Source: Mycobacterium sp. IS-3022 (GTDB taxonomy: Bacteria; Actinomycetota; Actinomycetes; Mycobacteriales; Mycobacteriaceae). From it: a stretch of 64,000 nucleotides of DNA. This document shows, piece after piece, positions 19,805-28,348 of the stretch. The notes under the pieces are model-generated. The model ran no database searches and was not told the DNA's origin. It saw nothing but the letters and a program-made list of their open reading frames with translations. The stretch is taken from assembly GCF_001500065.1 (NCBI RefSeq), contig NZ_LQIN01000001.1, forward strand, positions 558,001 through 622,000, read 5' to 3'. Position numbers and translations under genes: made by a program. Each line of letters opens with the position of its first letter. Position 1 is the first letter of the stretch.

Positions 19805-19816
19805 CTCACCCACGAG

Positions 19817-20863
19817 TCATCCGCCGATCGCGCTCATCGGACGGTCGGGCTGCACGAAGTCGGGGTCGTTGATGCCGTGGCCGGCCGCCTTTGCCCACAT
19901 CGCCGTGCGCCACGCGGCTTCGACGGCGTCGTCGCCCGCCCCGGCGCGCATCAGCTGGCGCAGATCGGTCTCCTGCCGGGCGAACAGGCAGTTGCGGACC
20001 TGGCCGTCGGCGGTGAGCCGGGTGCGGTCGCAGGCGGCGCAGAACGCGTGCGAGACCGAGGCGATGATGCCGACCACGCCGCCGCCGTCGACCCGCCACA
20101 ACTCGGCCGGTGCAGAACCGCGCGGAGCGCTGTCGGGGGTGAGGCGGAAATGCTGCTGCAGCGTGGCGAGCACATCGTCGGCGCCGATCGCCTTGCCGCG
20201 CTGCCACTCGTGGCCGGCGTCCAGCGGCATCTGCTCGATGATGCGCAGCTGGTAGCCGTGGTCGAGACAGAACCGCAGCAGCGCGACCGCATCATCGAGG
20301 CCGGTGACCGGGTCGAGCACTGCGTTGACCTTCACCGGGTCGAGGCCCGCGGCCTTCGCCGCCCGCAGGCCGGCGAGCACATCGTCGAGTCGGTCGCGCC
20401 GGGTGATGGCCGCGAAACGCACGGCGTCGACGGTGTCCAGTGAGACGTTGATGCGGTCGAGTCCGGCCCGCTTCAGCCGATCAGCGCGGGTGGCGAGGCC
20501 GATCCCGTTGGTGGTCAACGTGATCTCCGGCCGCGGCCGCAGCGCAGCCGTCGCGGCGATGACGTCCTCGAGATGGCGGGCCACCAGCGGCTCCCCGCCG
20601 GTGAAGCGCACGCTGGTGATGCCGAGCCGCGTCACGGCGATGCGCAGCAGGCGCGTCAGCTCGTCGGGCCGCAGCAGGCGCTCCGCCGGCAGCCAGTCCA
20701 GGCCGTCGGCGGGCATGCAATAGGTACAGCGCAGGTTGCAGCGGTCGGTCAGCGACACCCGCAGATCCGTGGCGATGCGGCCGAAGGTGTCGATGAGCGG
20801 ACCGTCGGCCGGAGCCGGGGTGGCCGGTCCGACGGTGGGCAGCCCGAGTCCGACGACGGTCAT
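19817..20863 (-). CDS. moaA2: GTP 3',8-cyclase MoaA (radical SAM)
   Basis: The 348-residue product has the radical SAM motif RVSLTDRCNLRCTYCMPADG (CxxxCxxC), ITSVRFTGGEPLVARHLEDV and the C-terminal second [4Fe-4S] site with CAACDRTRL and VRNCLF. MoaA turns GTP into the 3',8-cyclo intermediate for MoaC. The start ATG lies at 20863 and overlaps the upstream YccF gene (ATGA), so the two are translationally coupled. The order YccF-moaA2-moaD2 on one strand and moaC2-mog-moaE2 on the other matches M. tuberculosis. Confidence 0.95.
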   Translation of the reverse strand: MTVVGLGLPTVGPATPAPADGPLIDTFGRIATDLRVSLTDRCNLRCTYCMPADGLDWLPAERLLRPDELTRLLRIAVTRLGITSVRFTGGEPLVARHLEDVIAATAALRPRPEITLTTNGIGLATRADRLKRAGLDRINVSLDTVDAVRFAAITRRDRLDDVLAGLRAAKAAGLDPVKVNAVLDPVTGLDDAVALLRFCLDHGYQLRIIEQMPLDAGHEWQRGKAIGADDVLATLQQHFRLTPDSAPRGSAPAELWRVDGGGVVGIIASVSHAFCAACDRTRLTADGQVRNCLFARQETDLRQLMRAGAGDDAVEAAWRTAMWAKAAGHGINDPDFVQPDRPMSAIGG

Positions 20864-21264
20864 GCGAAGGCCCGCTCCGGGTTGGTCACCGAGTCGACCG
20901 GCACGATCTCCTTGCCCAGCGGCATCAGCGATACCGGGATGAGCTTGAGGTTGGCCAGCGCGAGCGGGATGCCGATGATCGTGATCGCCATCGCCACGGC
21001 GGTGATGACATGGCCGATCGCCAGCCAGATGCCGAACAGGATGATCCAGATGATGTTGCCGATGAGCGCCCCGGGCCGCGGACCGGGTTTGTCGACGACG
21101 GTGTTGCCGAACGGCCAGAGTGCGAAGACCGCGATGCGCAGAGCCGCGAACCCGAACGGGATCGTGATGATCAGCACGAAGCAGATCAGCGCTGCCAGCA
21201 GGTAGCCCAACGCCAGCCACAGGCCGCCGAAGATCAGCCAGATGACATTCAGGATCAATCGCAT
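20860..21264 (-). CDS. YccF-family inner membrane protein (Rv0870c-like)
   Basis: The 134-residue product has four hydrophobic segments: LILNVIWLIFGGLWLALGYLLAALI, VLIITIPFGFAALRIA, LIGNIIWIILFGIWLAIGH and VAMAITIIGIPLALANLKLI. The repeated NIIW/NVIW and GIPLALANLK motifs are the two halves of the YccF domain. Function is unknown, though it is found next to moaA2 across mycobacteria. It shares its ATGA with moaA2. Confidence 0.85.
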   Translation of the reverse strand: MRLILNVIWLIFGGLWLALGYLLAALICFVLIITIPFGFAALRIAVFALWPFGNTVVDKPGPRPGALIGNIIWIILFGIWLAIGHVITAVAMAITIIGIPLALANLKLIPVSLMPLGKEIVPVDSVTNPERAFA

Positions 21265-21430
21265 AGCGGGCGCTTCTTCTCCTTCAGCGGTGGCTCCAGC
21301 CTACCGATAAGGGGGTGCTGACGAGGTTGAGGTCAGAGTAGGATCGCAACACGCGTCCCGGCGCATTCGGGGCGCTTTCGTGTGTTTCCTATGTTTCCAA
21401 CGTTGACGCCAAGACAAGCGGGTGAGACCA

Positions 21431-21841
21431 GTGCCGACCGGCAGGGTGAAGTGGTACGACGCCGAGAAGGGCTTCGGCTTTCTGTCGCAGGAGGACGGTG
21501 AGGACGTCTACGTCCGGTCCTCGGCGCTGCCCACTGGTGTCGAGACGCTCAAGGCCGGCCAGCGCGTCGAGTTCGGCATCGCCGCGGGGCGTCGCGGGCC
21601 GCAGGCGTTGACATTGAAGGTCATCGATCCGCCGCCCAGCCTGTCGCGTACGCGTCGGGAGGCGGCGGCCGCCGAACGCAAGCACTCGCCCGACGAGTTG
21701 CACGGCATGATCGAGGACATGATCACGCTGCTCGAGAGCGCGGTGCAGCCGGAGCTGCGGAAGGGCCGCTATCCGGACCGCAAAGTCGCCCGCCGGGTGT
21801 CTGAGGTGGTGCGGGCGGTCGCGCGCGAGCTCGAGTCCTAG
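21431..21841 (+). CDS. cspB: Cold-shock domain protein (CspB-like)
   Basis: The 136-residue protein begins [20 protein letters not shown], the cold-shock domain with RNP1 (GFGFL) and RNP2-type (DVYVRSSAL) motifs, covering residues 1-68. A second half ([20 protein letters not shown]) is helical and actinobacteria-specific. It binds single-stranded RNA or DNA. The chosen start is the GTG at 21431; a GTG at 21422 is also possible. Length and content match Rv0871 (cspB, 135 residues). A palindromic element follows the stop. Confidence 0.9.
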   Translation: MPTGRVKWYDAEKGFGFLSQEDGEDVYVRSSALPTGVETLKAGQRVEFGIAAGRRGPQALTLKVIDPPPSLSRTRREAAAAERKHSPDELHGMIEDMITLLESAVQPELRKGRYPDRKVARRVSEVVRAVARELES

Positions 21842-21852
21842 CCATTTCGCGG

Positions 21853-21909
21853 CGAGTGTCGGGTTGATCGACACCTGACGTCGAATTGCGTGCGTCAACC
21901 CGACACTCG
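21853..21909. repeat. 57-bp palindromic element
   Basis: Arms of 15 bp (CGAGTGTCGGGTTGA and TCAACCCGACACTCG) are perfect inverted repeats at the ends. The interior GATCGACACCTGACGTCGAATTGCG resembles the interior of the 63-bp elements (ACAGCGACACGCCGAGTTCGCG). It follows cspB and precedes the GST gene, so it can act as a terminator, but the length of the interior argues for a dispersed element of the same class. Confidence 0.65.
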
Positions 21910-21926
21910 GCGGGCATGCTGACTGC

Positions 21927-22940
21927 ATGGCATATGTCGCCGACAAGTCCGACTCAGGTGGCGAGTTCAACCGCGACACCAAGTACATCTCCACGCGCAT
22001 CACGGCAGACGGCCGCGACGGCTACCCCGTCGAGCCCGGCCGGTATCGGCTCGTCGTGGCGCGGGCCTGCCCGTGGGCCAACCGCACGATCATCGTCCGC
22101 AGGCTGCTCGGTCTGGAAGACGCGCTGTCCATTGGCTTTTGCGGGCCTACCCATGACGAGGACAGCTGGACGTTCGACCTCGATCCAGACGGCGTCGACC
22201 CGGTGCTGGGAATTCCCCGGCTCAAGGACGCCTACCTGAAGCGCTTCCCCGACTACGACAAGGGCATCACGGTGCCCGCGATCGTCGACGTGCCGACCGG
22301 CGAGGTCGTCACCAACGACTTCCCGCAGATCACGCTGGACTTCTCCACCGAATGGACGAAGTATCACCGCGACGGTGCGCCCGACCTGTATCCCGAGCGG
22401 CTGCGCGACGAGATAGACGAGGTGGCGCAGCGGGTCTACACAGAAGTCAACAACGGCGTGTACCGATGCGGGTTCGCCGGGTCGCAGGACGCCTACAGCA
22501 AGGCCTACGACCGGTTGTTCGCCGCGCTCGACTGGCTCGAGGAGCGACTCCACGACCAGCGCTACCTCGTCGGCGACACGATCACCGAAGCCGACGTGCG
22601 GTTGTTCACTACGTTGGCCCGTTTCGACCCCGTCTACCACGGCCACTTCAAGACCAACCGCTCCAAGCTCGCCGAGATGCCGGTGCTGTGGGCGTATGCC
22701 CGCGACCTGTTCCAGACGCCCGGATTCGGCGACACCATCGACTTCGTCCAGATCAAGCAGCACTACTACCTCGTGCATACCGACATCAACCCGACGCAGG
22801 TCGTGCCGAAGGGTCCGGAGCTGTCCAACTGGCTCACGGCGCACGGTCGGGACACGTTGGGCGGCAGGCCTTTCGGCGATGGAACGCCGCCAGGGCCGCC
22901 GCGCGAGGGCGAGCGGGTTCCGCAGGAGCACTCGGCCTGA
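21927..22940 (+). CDS. Xi-class glutathione S-transferase-like (glutathionyl-hydroquinone reductase family)
   Basis: The 337-residue protein carries VARACPWANRTIIVRRLLGL, in which the CPWA motif marks xi-class enzymes (YqjG/Ecm4). Further markers are VPAIVDVPTGEVVTNDFPQI, the C-terminal helical domain YLVGDTITEADVRLFTTLARFD and HYYLVHTDINP. Family members reduce glutathionyl-hydroquinones. Mycobacteria lack glutathione and use mycothiol, so the physiological thiol is uncertain. It starts at the ATG 21927 near the palindromic element. A 68-bp palindromic repeat lies just 3' of the stop. Confidence 0.87.
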   Translation: MAYVADKSDSGGEFNRDTKYISTRITADGRDGYPVEPGRYRLVVARACPWANRTIIVRRLLGLEDALSIGFCGPTHDEDSWTFDLDPDGVDPVLGIPRLKDAYLKRFPDYDKGITVPAIVDVPTGEVVTNDFPQITLDFSTEWTKYHRDGAPDLYPERLRDEIDEVAQRVYTEVNNGVYRCGFAGSQDAYSKAYDRLFAALDWLEERLHDQRYLVGDTITEADVRLFTTLARFDPVYHGHFKTNRSKLAEMPVLWAYARDLFQTPGFGDTIDFVQIKQHYYLVHTDINPTQVVPKGPELSNWLTAHGRDTLGGRPFGDGTPPGPPREGERVPQEHSA

Positions 22941-22945
22941 CCGGT

Positions 22946-23013
22946 CACAATGTCGCGCTGTCAGCGCCGTCGCGGCTATATATCCATGGCGACGCTCTCA
23001 GACCGACATTGTG
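22946..23013. repeat. 68-bp palindromic dispersed element, copy B
   Basis: This is the inverted copy of the element at 4058-4125, matching 58 of 68 positions. The ends are CACAATGTCGCG and CCGACATTGTG. It fills the gap between the GST stop (22940) and the stop of the convergent DUF2771 gene (23016), so both genes end against it; it could be a bidirectional terminator. The core with CTATATATCCATGG and the two end blocks are the best conserved parts. Confidence 0.75.
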
Positions 23014-23015
23014 AA

Positions 23016-23495
23016 CTAGGACCACACCGTTCGCACCGACCACTCGGCGTGCGGGGCGGGCACCTCTTCACCGTCGACGCGGATCAGCGTCGGCAGGAGC
23101 ACGGCGAAACCGGTGAGTTTGCCGCGTCGCGGATCGACGGTGGGGATCGTCACCGCCAACCGCGTCTCGGGCCGGAACTCCTCGATGACGTCGCCACCCT
23201 CGTACTGCCGCAACAGCACCCACGGCGCCCGCGCGATCGCCGGTGGCACCGACAACTGCACGGCATCGCGTTCGGTGACCGGTAGTTCGCCCTGCTCTGC
23301 GAAAACCTCGCACTTCGTCGGGTTGAGCACCTCGCAGTATCGGTAGGGGCCGACGCGGACCAGGTGTCCGTGCGAAAAAGCGCTGATCTCAGGGTATTTC
23401 GGTGAGTCGTGATCGCTGAGCCGCCAGATGAGCACACCCGTACCCACCGACGCGAGAACTACCACCGCCACGAGCGCGGCGAGCATGCGTTTCAC
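23016..23495 (-). CDS. DUF2771-like secreted or membrane-anchored protein (Rv0875c)
   Basis: The 159-residue product has an N-terminal hydrophobic segment (VKRMLAALVAVVVLASVGTG) that may be a signal or anchor, followed by a beta-rich soluble part with YCEVLNPTKCEVF (two Cys, possibly a disulfide). The family is actinobacterial and of unknown function. The GTG start overlaps the stop of the upstream MFS gene (GTGA). Its stop is adjacent to the palindromic repeat. Confidence 0.8.
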   Translation of the reverse strand: MKRMLAALVAVVVLASVGTGVLIWRLSDHDSPKYPEISAFSHGHLVRVGPYRYCEVLNPTKCEVFAEQGELPVTERDAVQLSVPPAIARAPWVLLRQYEGGDVIEEFRPETRLAVTIPTVDPRRGKLTGFAVLLPTLIRVDGEEVPAPHAEWSVRTVWS

Positions 23496-25171
23496 TCGTG
23501 CGCCACCGCCGCGGTGTCCGGGCGGCTGCCCTCGGGTTCGGCGAGCACCGGCCGGTTACCGCCCAGGCCCGGGATCAACGATTCGCCGCGGTAGCTGACC
23601 ACGGTCTGCGCCAGGCCGAGAATCAACACCGACGTGATCGCGGTGAAGCCCACCCACAGTTCGGTATAGACCAGCACGCCGACGGCTCCGCCCGCCACCC
23701 AGGCCAACTGCAGCACCGACTCCGAACGGCCGAAGGCCGACGCGCGCGACTCCTCGGGCAGGTCGTCCTGCAGCGACGCATCCAGCGACGCCTTGCCTAT
23801 CGCGCTCGCCCCCGAGGTGAGCAGGGTGGCGATCGCCGCGACCAGCAGTTCGCCGGTCAGCGCGGCGGCCAGGGCGGCCAGCGTGACGACGACCGTGCAG
23901 CGCACCACGACCTGCGCCGGACGGCCGAGCTTCAGCCGCGCGCTGGTGAAGTTGCCCGCGAAGTTGCCGATGGCCGCGGCCGCGCCGATCAAGCCCAGTA
24001 TGCGCAGCTGCTCCCAGCCGCTGGCGTCGTGTGACTTGGCCACGAAGGCCGGATAGAGGAACAGGAAACCGACCATCACCTTGATGGTGCAGTTGCCCCA
24101 CAGCGCCGTGATGGTGTTGCGGCCCAACGGCTGCCGCGCCGGCTTCGTCGGCGGCTGCTCGAGGCGGCGCCGGAGTTCGCCGGTGCGACCGTGGTAGCTC
24201 AGCGTTGCGGGAACCTCACCCTCGGTGACCTCGACCCACTTCGGGATCCGCATCGCCAGCACCGCACCGGCCACCGACACCGCGACGATCACGTACAGCG
24301 CACCGGGCAGCTGGACAAGCTGTAACAGGTACTCCGCACCCGCGGCGACCGCGCCGCCGACCATCGTGCCGCCGAGCAGTCCGAAGGTCGTCAACCGCGA
24401 GTTCACCCGCACCAGGTCGATGCTCGGCGGCAGCACGCGCGGTGTCACCGCGCTGCGCAAGACACTGAATGACTTGGACAGCACCATCATTCCCAGCGCA
24501 CAGGGGTAGAGCACCCACGACGGGAAGTTGCCGGTGGCGCTGTCGTAGTTGGCGATCAACACCACGGCCAGCACCGTGCGTAGCGCGAACGAGGTGGCCA
24601 GCGCGACGCGGCGGCCATGCTGCAGCCGGTCCAGCGCGGGTCCGATCAACGGCGCGATGACGGCGAACGGCGCAATGGTGATCAACAGGTACAGCGCGAC
24701 TCTGCTCTTGCTTTCGCCGGAGGCCGCGGCGAAGAACAGCGTGTTGGCCAGCGCGACGGCCATCGCAGCGTCGACGGCGAAGTTCGCGACCACCGGCCAC
24801 GTCAGCGCGGTCAGCCCGGACTTGTCGGCGCCGTCGGCGGTGGCGGCCCGGTGCACCAGGCCATACATCTTGGAGCCCATCTCGCGGCTGCGTTGCGCGG
24901 CCACCCTTGTGACGGTGACCCTTTCGCCCGCTGCGCTGCCCACGTTGTGCGGCGGAGGCTGGGAACTGAACTCGCGGGTCGGCTCGTCGAGCGGCGGTAG
25001 CCAGCGGTTGGCGCTGGGGGTCGGCCCACTCCGGCGGGGACGACGGTAGCTGCCGTCGCTCGGGTAGTTCGCCATCCCGGGATGCTCGGCATCCTCGGGC
25101 GGGCGCGGAGGGTAATAGCGGGGGTCGCGCCGGCCCGGGGAGTCTCGTGGGTCACGACGCGGTCCGGTCAC
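23492..25171 (-). CDS. Major facilitator superfamily membrane protein (Rv0876c)
   Basis: The 559-residue protein has a long cytoplasmic N-terminus rich in Arg and Pro (about residues 1-110) followed by 10-12 hydrophobic segments (VALYLLITIAPFAVIAPLIG; FTAITSVLILGLAQTVVS). The MFS-like loop GPALDRLQHGRRVALA is present. The GTG at 25171 gives the best start. Rv0876c is a homologue of similar size (548). The transported substrate is not known. Translation is coupled to DUF2771. Confidence 0.82.
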   Translation of the reverse strand: MTGPRRDPRDSPGRRDPRYYPPRPPEDAEHPGMANYPSDGSYRRPRRSGPTPSANRWLPPLDEPTREFSSQPPPHNVGSAAGERVTVTRVAAQRSREMGSKMYGLVHRAATADGADKSGLTALTWPVVANFAVDAAMAVALANTLFFAAASGESKSRVALYLLITIAPFAVIAPLIGPALDRLQHGRRVALATSFALRTVLAVVLIANYDSATGNFPSWVLYPCALGMMVLSKSFSVLRSAVTPRVLPPSIDLVRVNSRLTTFGLLGGTMVGGAVAAGAEYLLQLVQLPGALYVIVAVSVAGAVLAMRIPKWVEVTEGEVPATLSYHGRTGELRRRLEQPPTKPARQPLGRNTITALWGNCTIKVMVGFLFLYPAFVAKSHDASGWEQLRILGLIGAAAAIGNFAGNFTSARLKLGRPAQVVVRCTVVVTLAALAAALTGELLVAAIATLLTSGASAIGKASLDASLQDDLPEESRASAFGRSESVLQLAWVAGGAVGVLVYTELWVGFTAITSVLILGLAQTVVSYRGESLIPGLGGNRPVLAEPEGSRPDTAAVAHE

Positions 25172-25259
25172 GAGGACGATTCTCCACCATCGAAGCGGCC
25201 ACGGGTGTGCAGCCAACCGGTGTGGCTACCGGTTCGCCGGTCAGGCACTATTGAGGACG

Positions 25260-26057
25260 ATGGACAGCGTGACCGAATCCGCCGAGCACGGCGCCGACGC
25301 TTCCGACGAGAACGCCGCCGGGCGTCCGGACCTGGAGGCCGTACTCCTGGGCGCCGTCGACGATGCGCGCTCGGCGATCGTCGAGTTCAGCGGCGAGGAC
25401 ACCGTCGGTGAGTACCTGGGGGCGAGCTTCGACGACCCGACCGCGGCCACCCACCGGTTCCTCGCTGTCATGCCGGGCTACCGCGGCTGGCAGTGGGCCG
25501 TCGTCGTCGCGGCCTGGCCGGGCGCCGACCACGCCACGATCAGCGAGGTCGTGCTGGTACCCGGACCGACGGCGTTGCTGGCGCCCAGGTGGGTGCCCTG
25601 GCAGGACCGCGTCCGGCCGGGCGATCTGGGCCCGGGTGACCTCCTGGCTCCGTCCGCAGACGACCCCCGTCTGGTTCCCGGCTACATGGCCACCGGCGAT
25701 CCGGAGGTCGACGAGGTCGCCGCCGAAGTGGGTCTGGGCCGTCGTCAGGTGCTCAGCCCGTGGGGCCGGATGGACGCGGCGCAACGTTGGCACGACGGGG
25801 ATTACGGGCCGGGTTCGCCGATGGCGCGTTCGACTCGGCGCGTGTGCCGCGACTGCGGGTTCTATCTGCCGCTCACCGGGTCGCTGGGCACGATGTTCGG
25901 CGTCTGCGCGAACGAGTTCTCCGCCGACGGTCACGTGGTCGATGCCGAATACGGGTGCGGTGCACACTCGGACACGCCGCAACCGGCCGGTGGCGGCTCT
26001 CCGCTGTACGACCCGTACGACGACGGCGTGCTCGATCTGACCGAGCCGGCCGACTAG
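25260..26057 (+). CDS. DUF3027 family protein (Rv0877)
   Basis: This 265-residue protein is related to Rv0877. It has an acidic N-terminus and motifs FLAVMPGYRGWQWAVVVAAW and TRRVCRDCGFYLPLTGSLGTMFGVCANEFSADG. Four Cys in the second half (CRDCG...GVC, YGCG) suggest a zinc site. The start could be the ATG at 25260 or the GTG at 25269; the former fits the size of homologues. Its stop shares a CTAG with that of the convergent SRPBCC gene. No function is known. Confidence 0.8.
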   Translation: MDSVTESAEHGADASDENAAGRPDLEAVLLGAVDDARSAIVEFSGEDTVGEYLGASFDDPTAATHRFLAVMPGYRGWQWAVVVAAWPGADHATISEVVLVPGPTALLAPRWVPWQDRVRPGDLGPGDLLAPSADDPRLVPGYMATGDPEVDEVAAEVGLGRRQVLSPWGRMDAAQRWHDGDYGPGSPMARSTRRVCRDCGFYLPLTGSLGTMFGVCANEFSADGHVVDAEYGCGAHSDTPQPAGGGSPLYDPYDDGVLDLTEPAD

Positions 26058-26506
26058 CGCTCGGCCGCGGCCTTGATCCGCGCGAGCGACTCGTTCATGC
26101 CCTCGACGAGCTCACGCTCGAAGCTGGGCACACCGCCCATCAACGCGTTGACCGTCATGTTGGAGATCGGTTTCACACCGTTTTCGGCGTGCCGCGTTTC
26201 CACCAACCGGGTGCCGGTCTCGGTGGGTTCGAGCTCGTAGCTCCACACCGTGCCGTTCTGATTCACCCGAAACGCGAGCTTCTTCTCGGGAATCAACTCG
26301 GTGATCTGGCTTGTGGTGGGCCACACCAGGAACTTTCGCCGATTGAGATTGACCGTCTTCGCCCCGGGCCGCAGCGGACCGAAGGTTTTCATCATTCGGC
26401 ATTGCGGGCTCCAGCGCGGCATGTTCTTGAGGTCGGAGACCAGTTCCCAGACCTTCGCCACCGGGGCGTTGATCGTGGTTTCGGCCTGCAACAGCGGTGC
26501 TGCCAT
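26054..26506 (-). CDS. SRPBCC-family protein
   Basis: The 150-residue product begins MAAPLLQAETTINAPVAKVWELVSDLKNMPRWSPQCRMMK, a typical helix-grip start, and continues with RKFLVWPTTSQITELIPEKKLAFRVN. The C-terminal helix is FERELVEGMNESLARIKAAAE. The ATG at 26506 has AGGAG six bases upstream, which fixes it over an upstream in-frame ATG. M. tuberculosis has a MarR gene in this position instead. Ligand and role unknown. Confidence 0.83.
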   Translation of the reverse strand: MAAPLLQAETTINAPVAKVWELVSDLKNMPRWSPQCRMMKTFGPLRPGAKTVNLNRRKFLVWPTTSQITELIPEKKLAFRVNQNGTVWSYELEPTETGTRLVETRHAENGVKPISNMTVNALMGGVPSFERELVEGMNESLARIKAAAER

Positions 26507-26526
26507 CGCATTCTCCTGTCTTGTCG

Positions 26527-26766
26527 TCACCTGAGTCCGCTCTGTGCCCCGCGCGACCCGTGCCGCACGGCGCGACGTTGCCACAACCAGATCGCCGTGC
26601 CAAGGGCGCCGACGCCCAGGCCGGCCACCGTGTAGGGCCGCCACTCGTGTAGACCGTTCACCGTGAACGCCAGGATCGCAGCGACGACCCAACCGGCCGC
26701 GATCGCGACGATGACCGGCAGTGGCCGCAACAGGATGTCGGGCAGCGGGGGCGGATGCGGGGTCAT
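26527..26766 (-). CDS. Small DUF2530-like membrane protein (Rv0879c)
   Basis: The 79-residue protein has two hydrophobic helices (VIVAIAAGWVVAAILAFTVN; YTVAGLGVGALGTAIWLWQ) and a basic C-terminus (RRAVRHGSRGAQSGLR), the usual layout of this actinobacterial family. It lies in the Rv0879c position. Start is the ATG at 26766. Function unknown. Confidence 0.77.
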   Translation of the reverse strand: MTPHPPPLPDILLRPLPVIVAIAAGWVVAAILAFTVNGLHEWRPYTVAGLGVGALGTAIWLWQRRAVRHGSRGAQSGLR

Positions 26767-26829
26767 CGCTATGAAACCTAGCCGATCGCGGTCGGCTCTT
26801 CGGTCAGACGGCCCGGATTGCGGGCGTCG

Positions 26830-27648
26830 GTGAGCGTCAACGTAATCGACGTCGCCGATCCGTCCGACCCACGGCTGGACGACTTCCGCGACCTCAACAG
26901 CGTCGACCGCAGACCCGACCTGCCCACCGGCAAGGGTCTGGTGATCGCCGAGGGCGTGCTGGTGGTCCAGCGCATGCTGGCGTCGCGGTTTCGGCCCCGC
27001 GCGATGATGGGCACCGACCGCCGCCTGCAGGAACTTGCGGCGGACCTGGCCGGCGTCTCGGCGCCCTATTACCGCGTGGAGGCCGACGTGATGGCCGAGG
27101 TGGTCGGCTTTCACCTCAACCGCGGCGTGCTGGCCTCGGCGTCGCGACCGCGCGAACTGTCGATCGCCGAGGTGCTGGACGGCGCCCGCACCGTCGCGGT
27201 CCTCGAAGGCGTCAACGACCACGAGAACCTGGGCTCGATCTTCCGCAACGCGGCCGGCCTCGGCGTCGACGCGGTCCTATTCGGCACCGGATGTGCCGAT
27301 CCGCTGTACCGGCGCGCCGTGCGGGTGTCGATGGGCCACGCGCTGCTGGTGCCCTATGCGTGGGCGCAGTCGTGGCCGGCTGACCTTGAGGTGTTGCGCG
27401 ACAACGGCTTTCGATTGCTGGCGATGACGCCTGCGCCGGCGGCGCGCACGCTGGCCGACACCATGTCGGCCGTCGTCGACGACAAGGTGGCGATCCTGGT
27501 CGGCGCCGAAGGGCCGGGACTGACCGAGCGCACAATGCGGGCCGCGGATCTGCGGGTGCGCATCCCGATGTCGCGGGGCACCGACTCGCTCAACGTCGCA
27601 ACCGCCGCAGCGCTGGCGTTCTACGAGCGGATTAGATTGACGCCATGA
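26830..27648 (+). CDS. TrmH/SpoU-family RNA 2'-O-methyltransferase (Rv0881)
   Basis: The 272-residue product has a leading substrate-binding region and the SPOUT knot motifs: EGVNDHENLGSIFRNAAGLG, AILVGAEGPGLTERTM and IPMSRGTDSLNVATAAALAF. It methylates the ribose of rRNA or tRNA using SAM. The start is placed at the GTG 26830 (VSVNVIDVADP); a TTG at 26818 would add four residues. Its stop overlaps the next gene (ATGA at 27645). The exact target nucleotide cannot be told. Confidence 0.88.
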   Translation: MSVNVIDVADPSDPRLDDFRDLNSVDRRPDLPTGKGLVIAEGVLVVQRMLASRFRPRAMMGTDRRLQELAADLAGVSAPYYRVEADVMAEVVGFHLNRGVLASASRPRELSIAEVLDGARTVAVLEGVNDHENLGSIFRNAAGLGVDAVLFGTGCADPLYRRAVRVSMGHALLVPYAWAQSWPADLEVLRDNGFRLLAMTPAPAARTLADTMSAVVDDKVAILVGAEGPGLTERTMRAADLRVRIPMSRGTDSLNVATAAALAFYERIRLTP

Positions 27649-27917
27649 CCGACGACTCGACGCCATGGGCGATGGGGTTGACGGTGGCGGCGTTCGTCGC
27701 CGCGGTCACCGCGGCCGCGATCGTGGTGCTCAGTATCGGGTTGTTACGGGTGCATTCGTTGTTGGCGCTCGGGCTGAACCTGGTCGCGGTCGGCGGGCTT
27801 GCCCCGACGGTGTGGGGGTGGCGCAATCGGCCGGTGTGGCGGTGGTTCGTGCTGGGGTCCGGTGTCGGTGTGGCGATCGCGTGGGTCGTCGTTCTCACCA
27901 TCGCCCTGGGCCGGTGA
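27645..27917 (+). CDS. Small two-helix membrane protein (Rv0882-like)
   Basis: The 90-residue product has three hydrophobic stretches: MGLTVAAFVAAVTAAAIVVL, LLALGLNLVAVGGLAPTVWG and WFVLGSGVGVAIAWVVVLTI. Its ATG overlaps the stop of the upstream methyltransferase by four bases, so translation is coupled. It corresponds to Rv0882 by position. The accessory island starts about 50 bp after its stop. Confidence 0.75.
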   Translation: MTDDSTPWAMGLTVAAFVAAVTAAAIVVLSIGLLRVHSLLALGLNLVAVGGLAPTVWGWRNRPVWRWFVLGSGVGVAIAWVVVLTIALGR

Positions 27918-27972
27918 CCTTACCACTGCCGAATCCCTGCCGAGCAGACCCAAAATACCCATGTTTGTGGCT

Positions 27973-28144
27973 CTACTGACTGATCCGCGGGTGTTTGGTT
28001 CGGCCTGGCAGGGCGGGGCGGTGGCCACCTCGGGCGAGCATGGCCAAGACGATGAGCGCCTCTGGGGAGCGGAATCCGAACGCGATCCGGGGTCAGCAGG
28101 CGAATCTTGGCGTTAGTGGATTCGATCAGTCCTTGCCGATGCGA
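27973..28144 (-). mobile_element. 3' remnant of an ISL3-family transposase gene
   Basis: Read leftward, the region encodes the conserved C-terminus of ISL3-family transposases. SHRQGLIESTNAKIRLLT is in one frame; after a frameshift, RIAFGFRSPEALIVLAML and GGHRPALPGR lead to a TAG at 27973-27975. The order and wording match ISL3 transposases as I remember them. GGCTCTACTGA beside the stop resembles an ISL3 terminal repeat. The 5' part of the element is missing. It is a dead fragment, joined directly to a truncated lipoprotein gene. Confidence 0.72.
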
Positions 28145-28348
28145 CTCCAGGTAAGCCCGTAACGGTACGGGGGGCCGGCAGCAACGTCGATGCCGGGTTC
28201 GGCGGACCCCAGCGGAACCGCAAGCCGTCGAGCGCTCTTGGCCAGTTCGCCAACGGTGGTCCAGTCGGCGCCCGCGTCGTCGCCTCCACTACACCCCGTC
28301 ATGGCCATCACGGCGCAGTGCACAGACGCACGAACGACCTGCGGTCAT
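28145..28348 (-). pseudogene. Truncated, frameshifted third lipoprotein gene of the array
   Basis: The frame opens at ATG 28348, overlapping the stop of the intact lipoprotein gene (ATGA), as the other copies do. It then has a one-base loss in the signal sequence compared with the remnant upstream of the intact copy (MTARSFVRLCTAF). A lipobox-like MTGCSGGDD is readable in another frame. Further on, ANWPRALDGLRFRWG matches ANWPDTLDGFRFRW of the intact paralogue in a shifted frame, and the sequence stops at the SHR codons where the ISL3 fragment begins. About 240 residues of the C-terminus are absent, so it is not functional. Confidence 0.7.

Noticed and set aside
27799..28116. 105-codon + strand frame across the ISL3 remnant
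   Set aside because: It is antisense to the transposase C-terminus and overlaps the small membrane gene.
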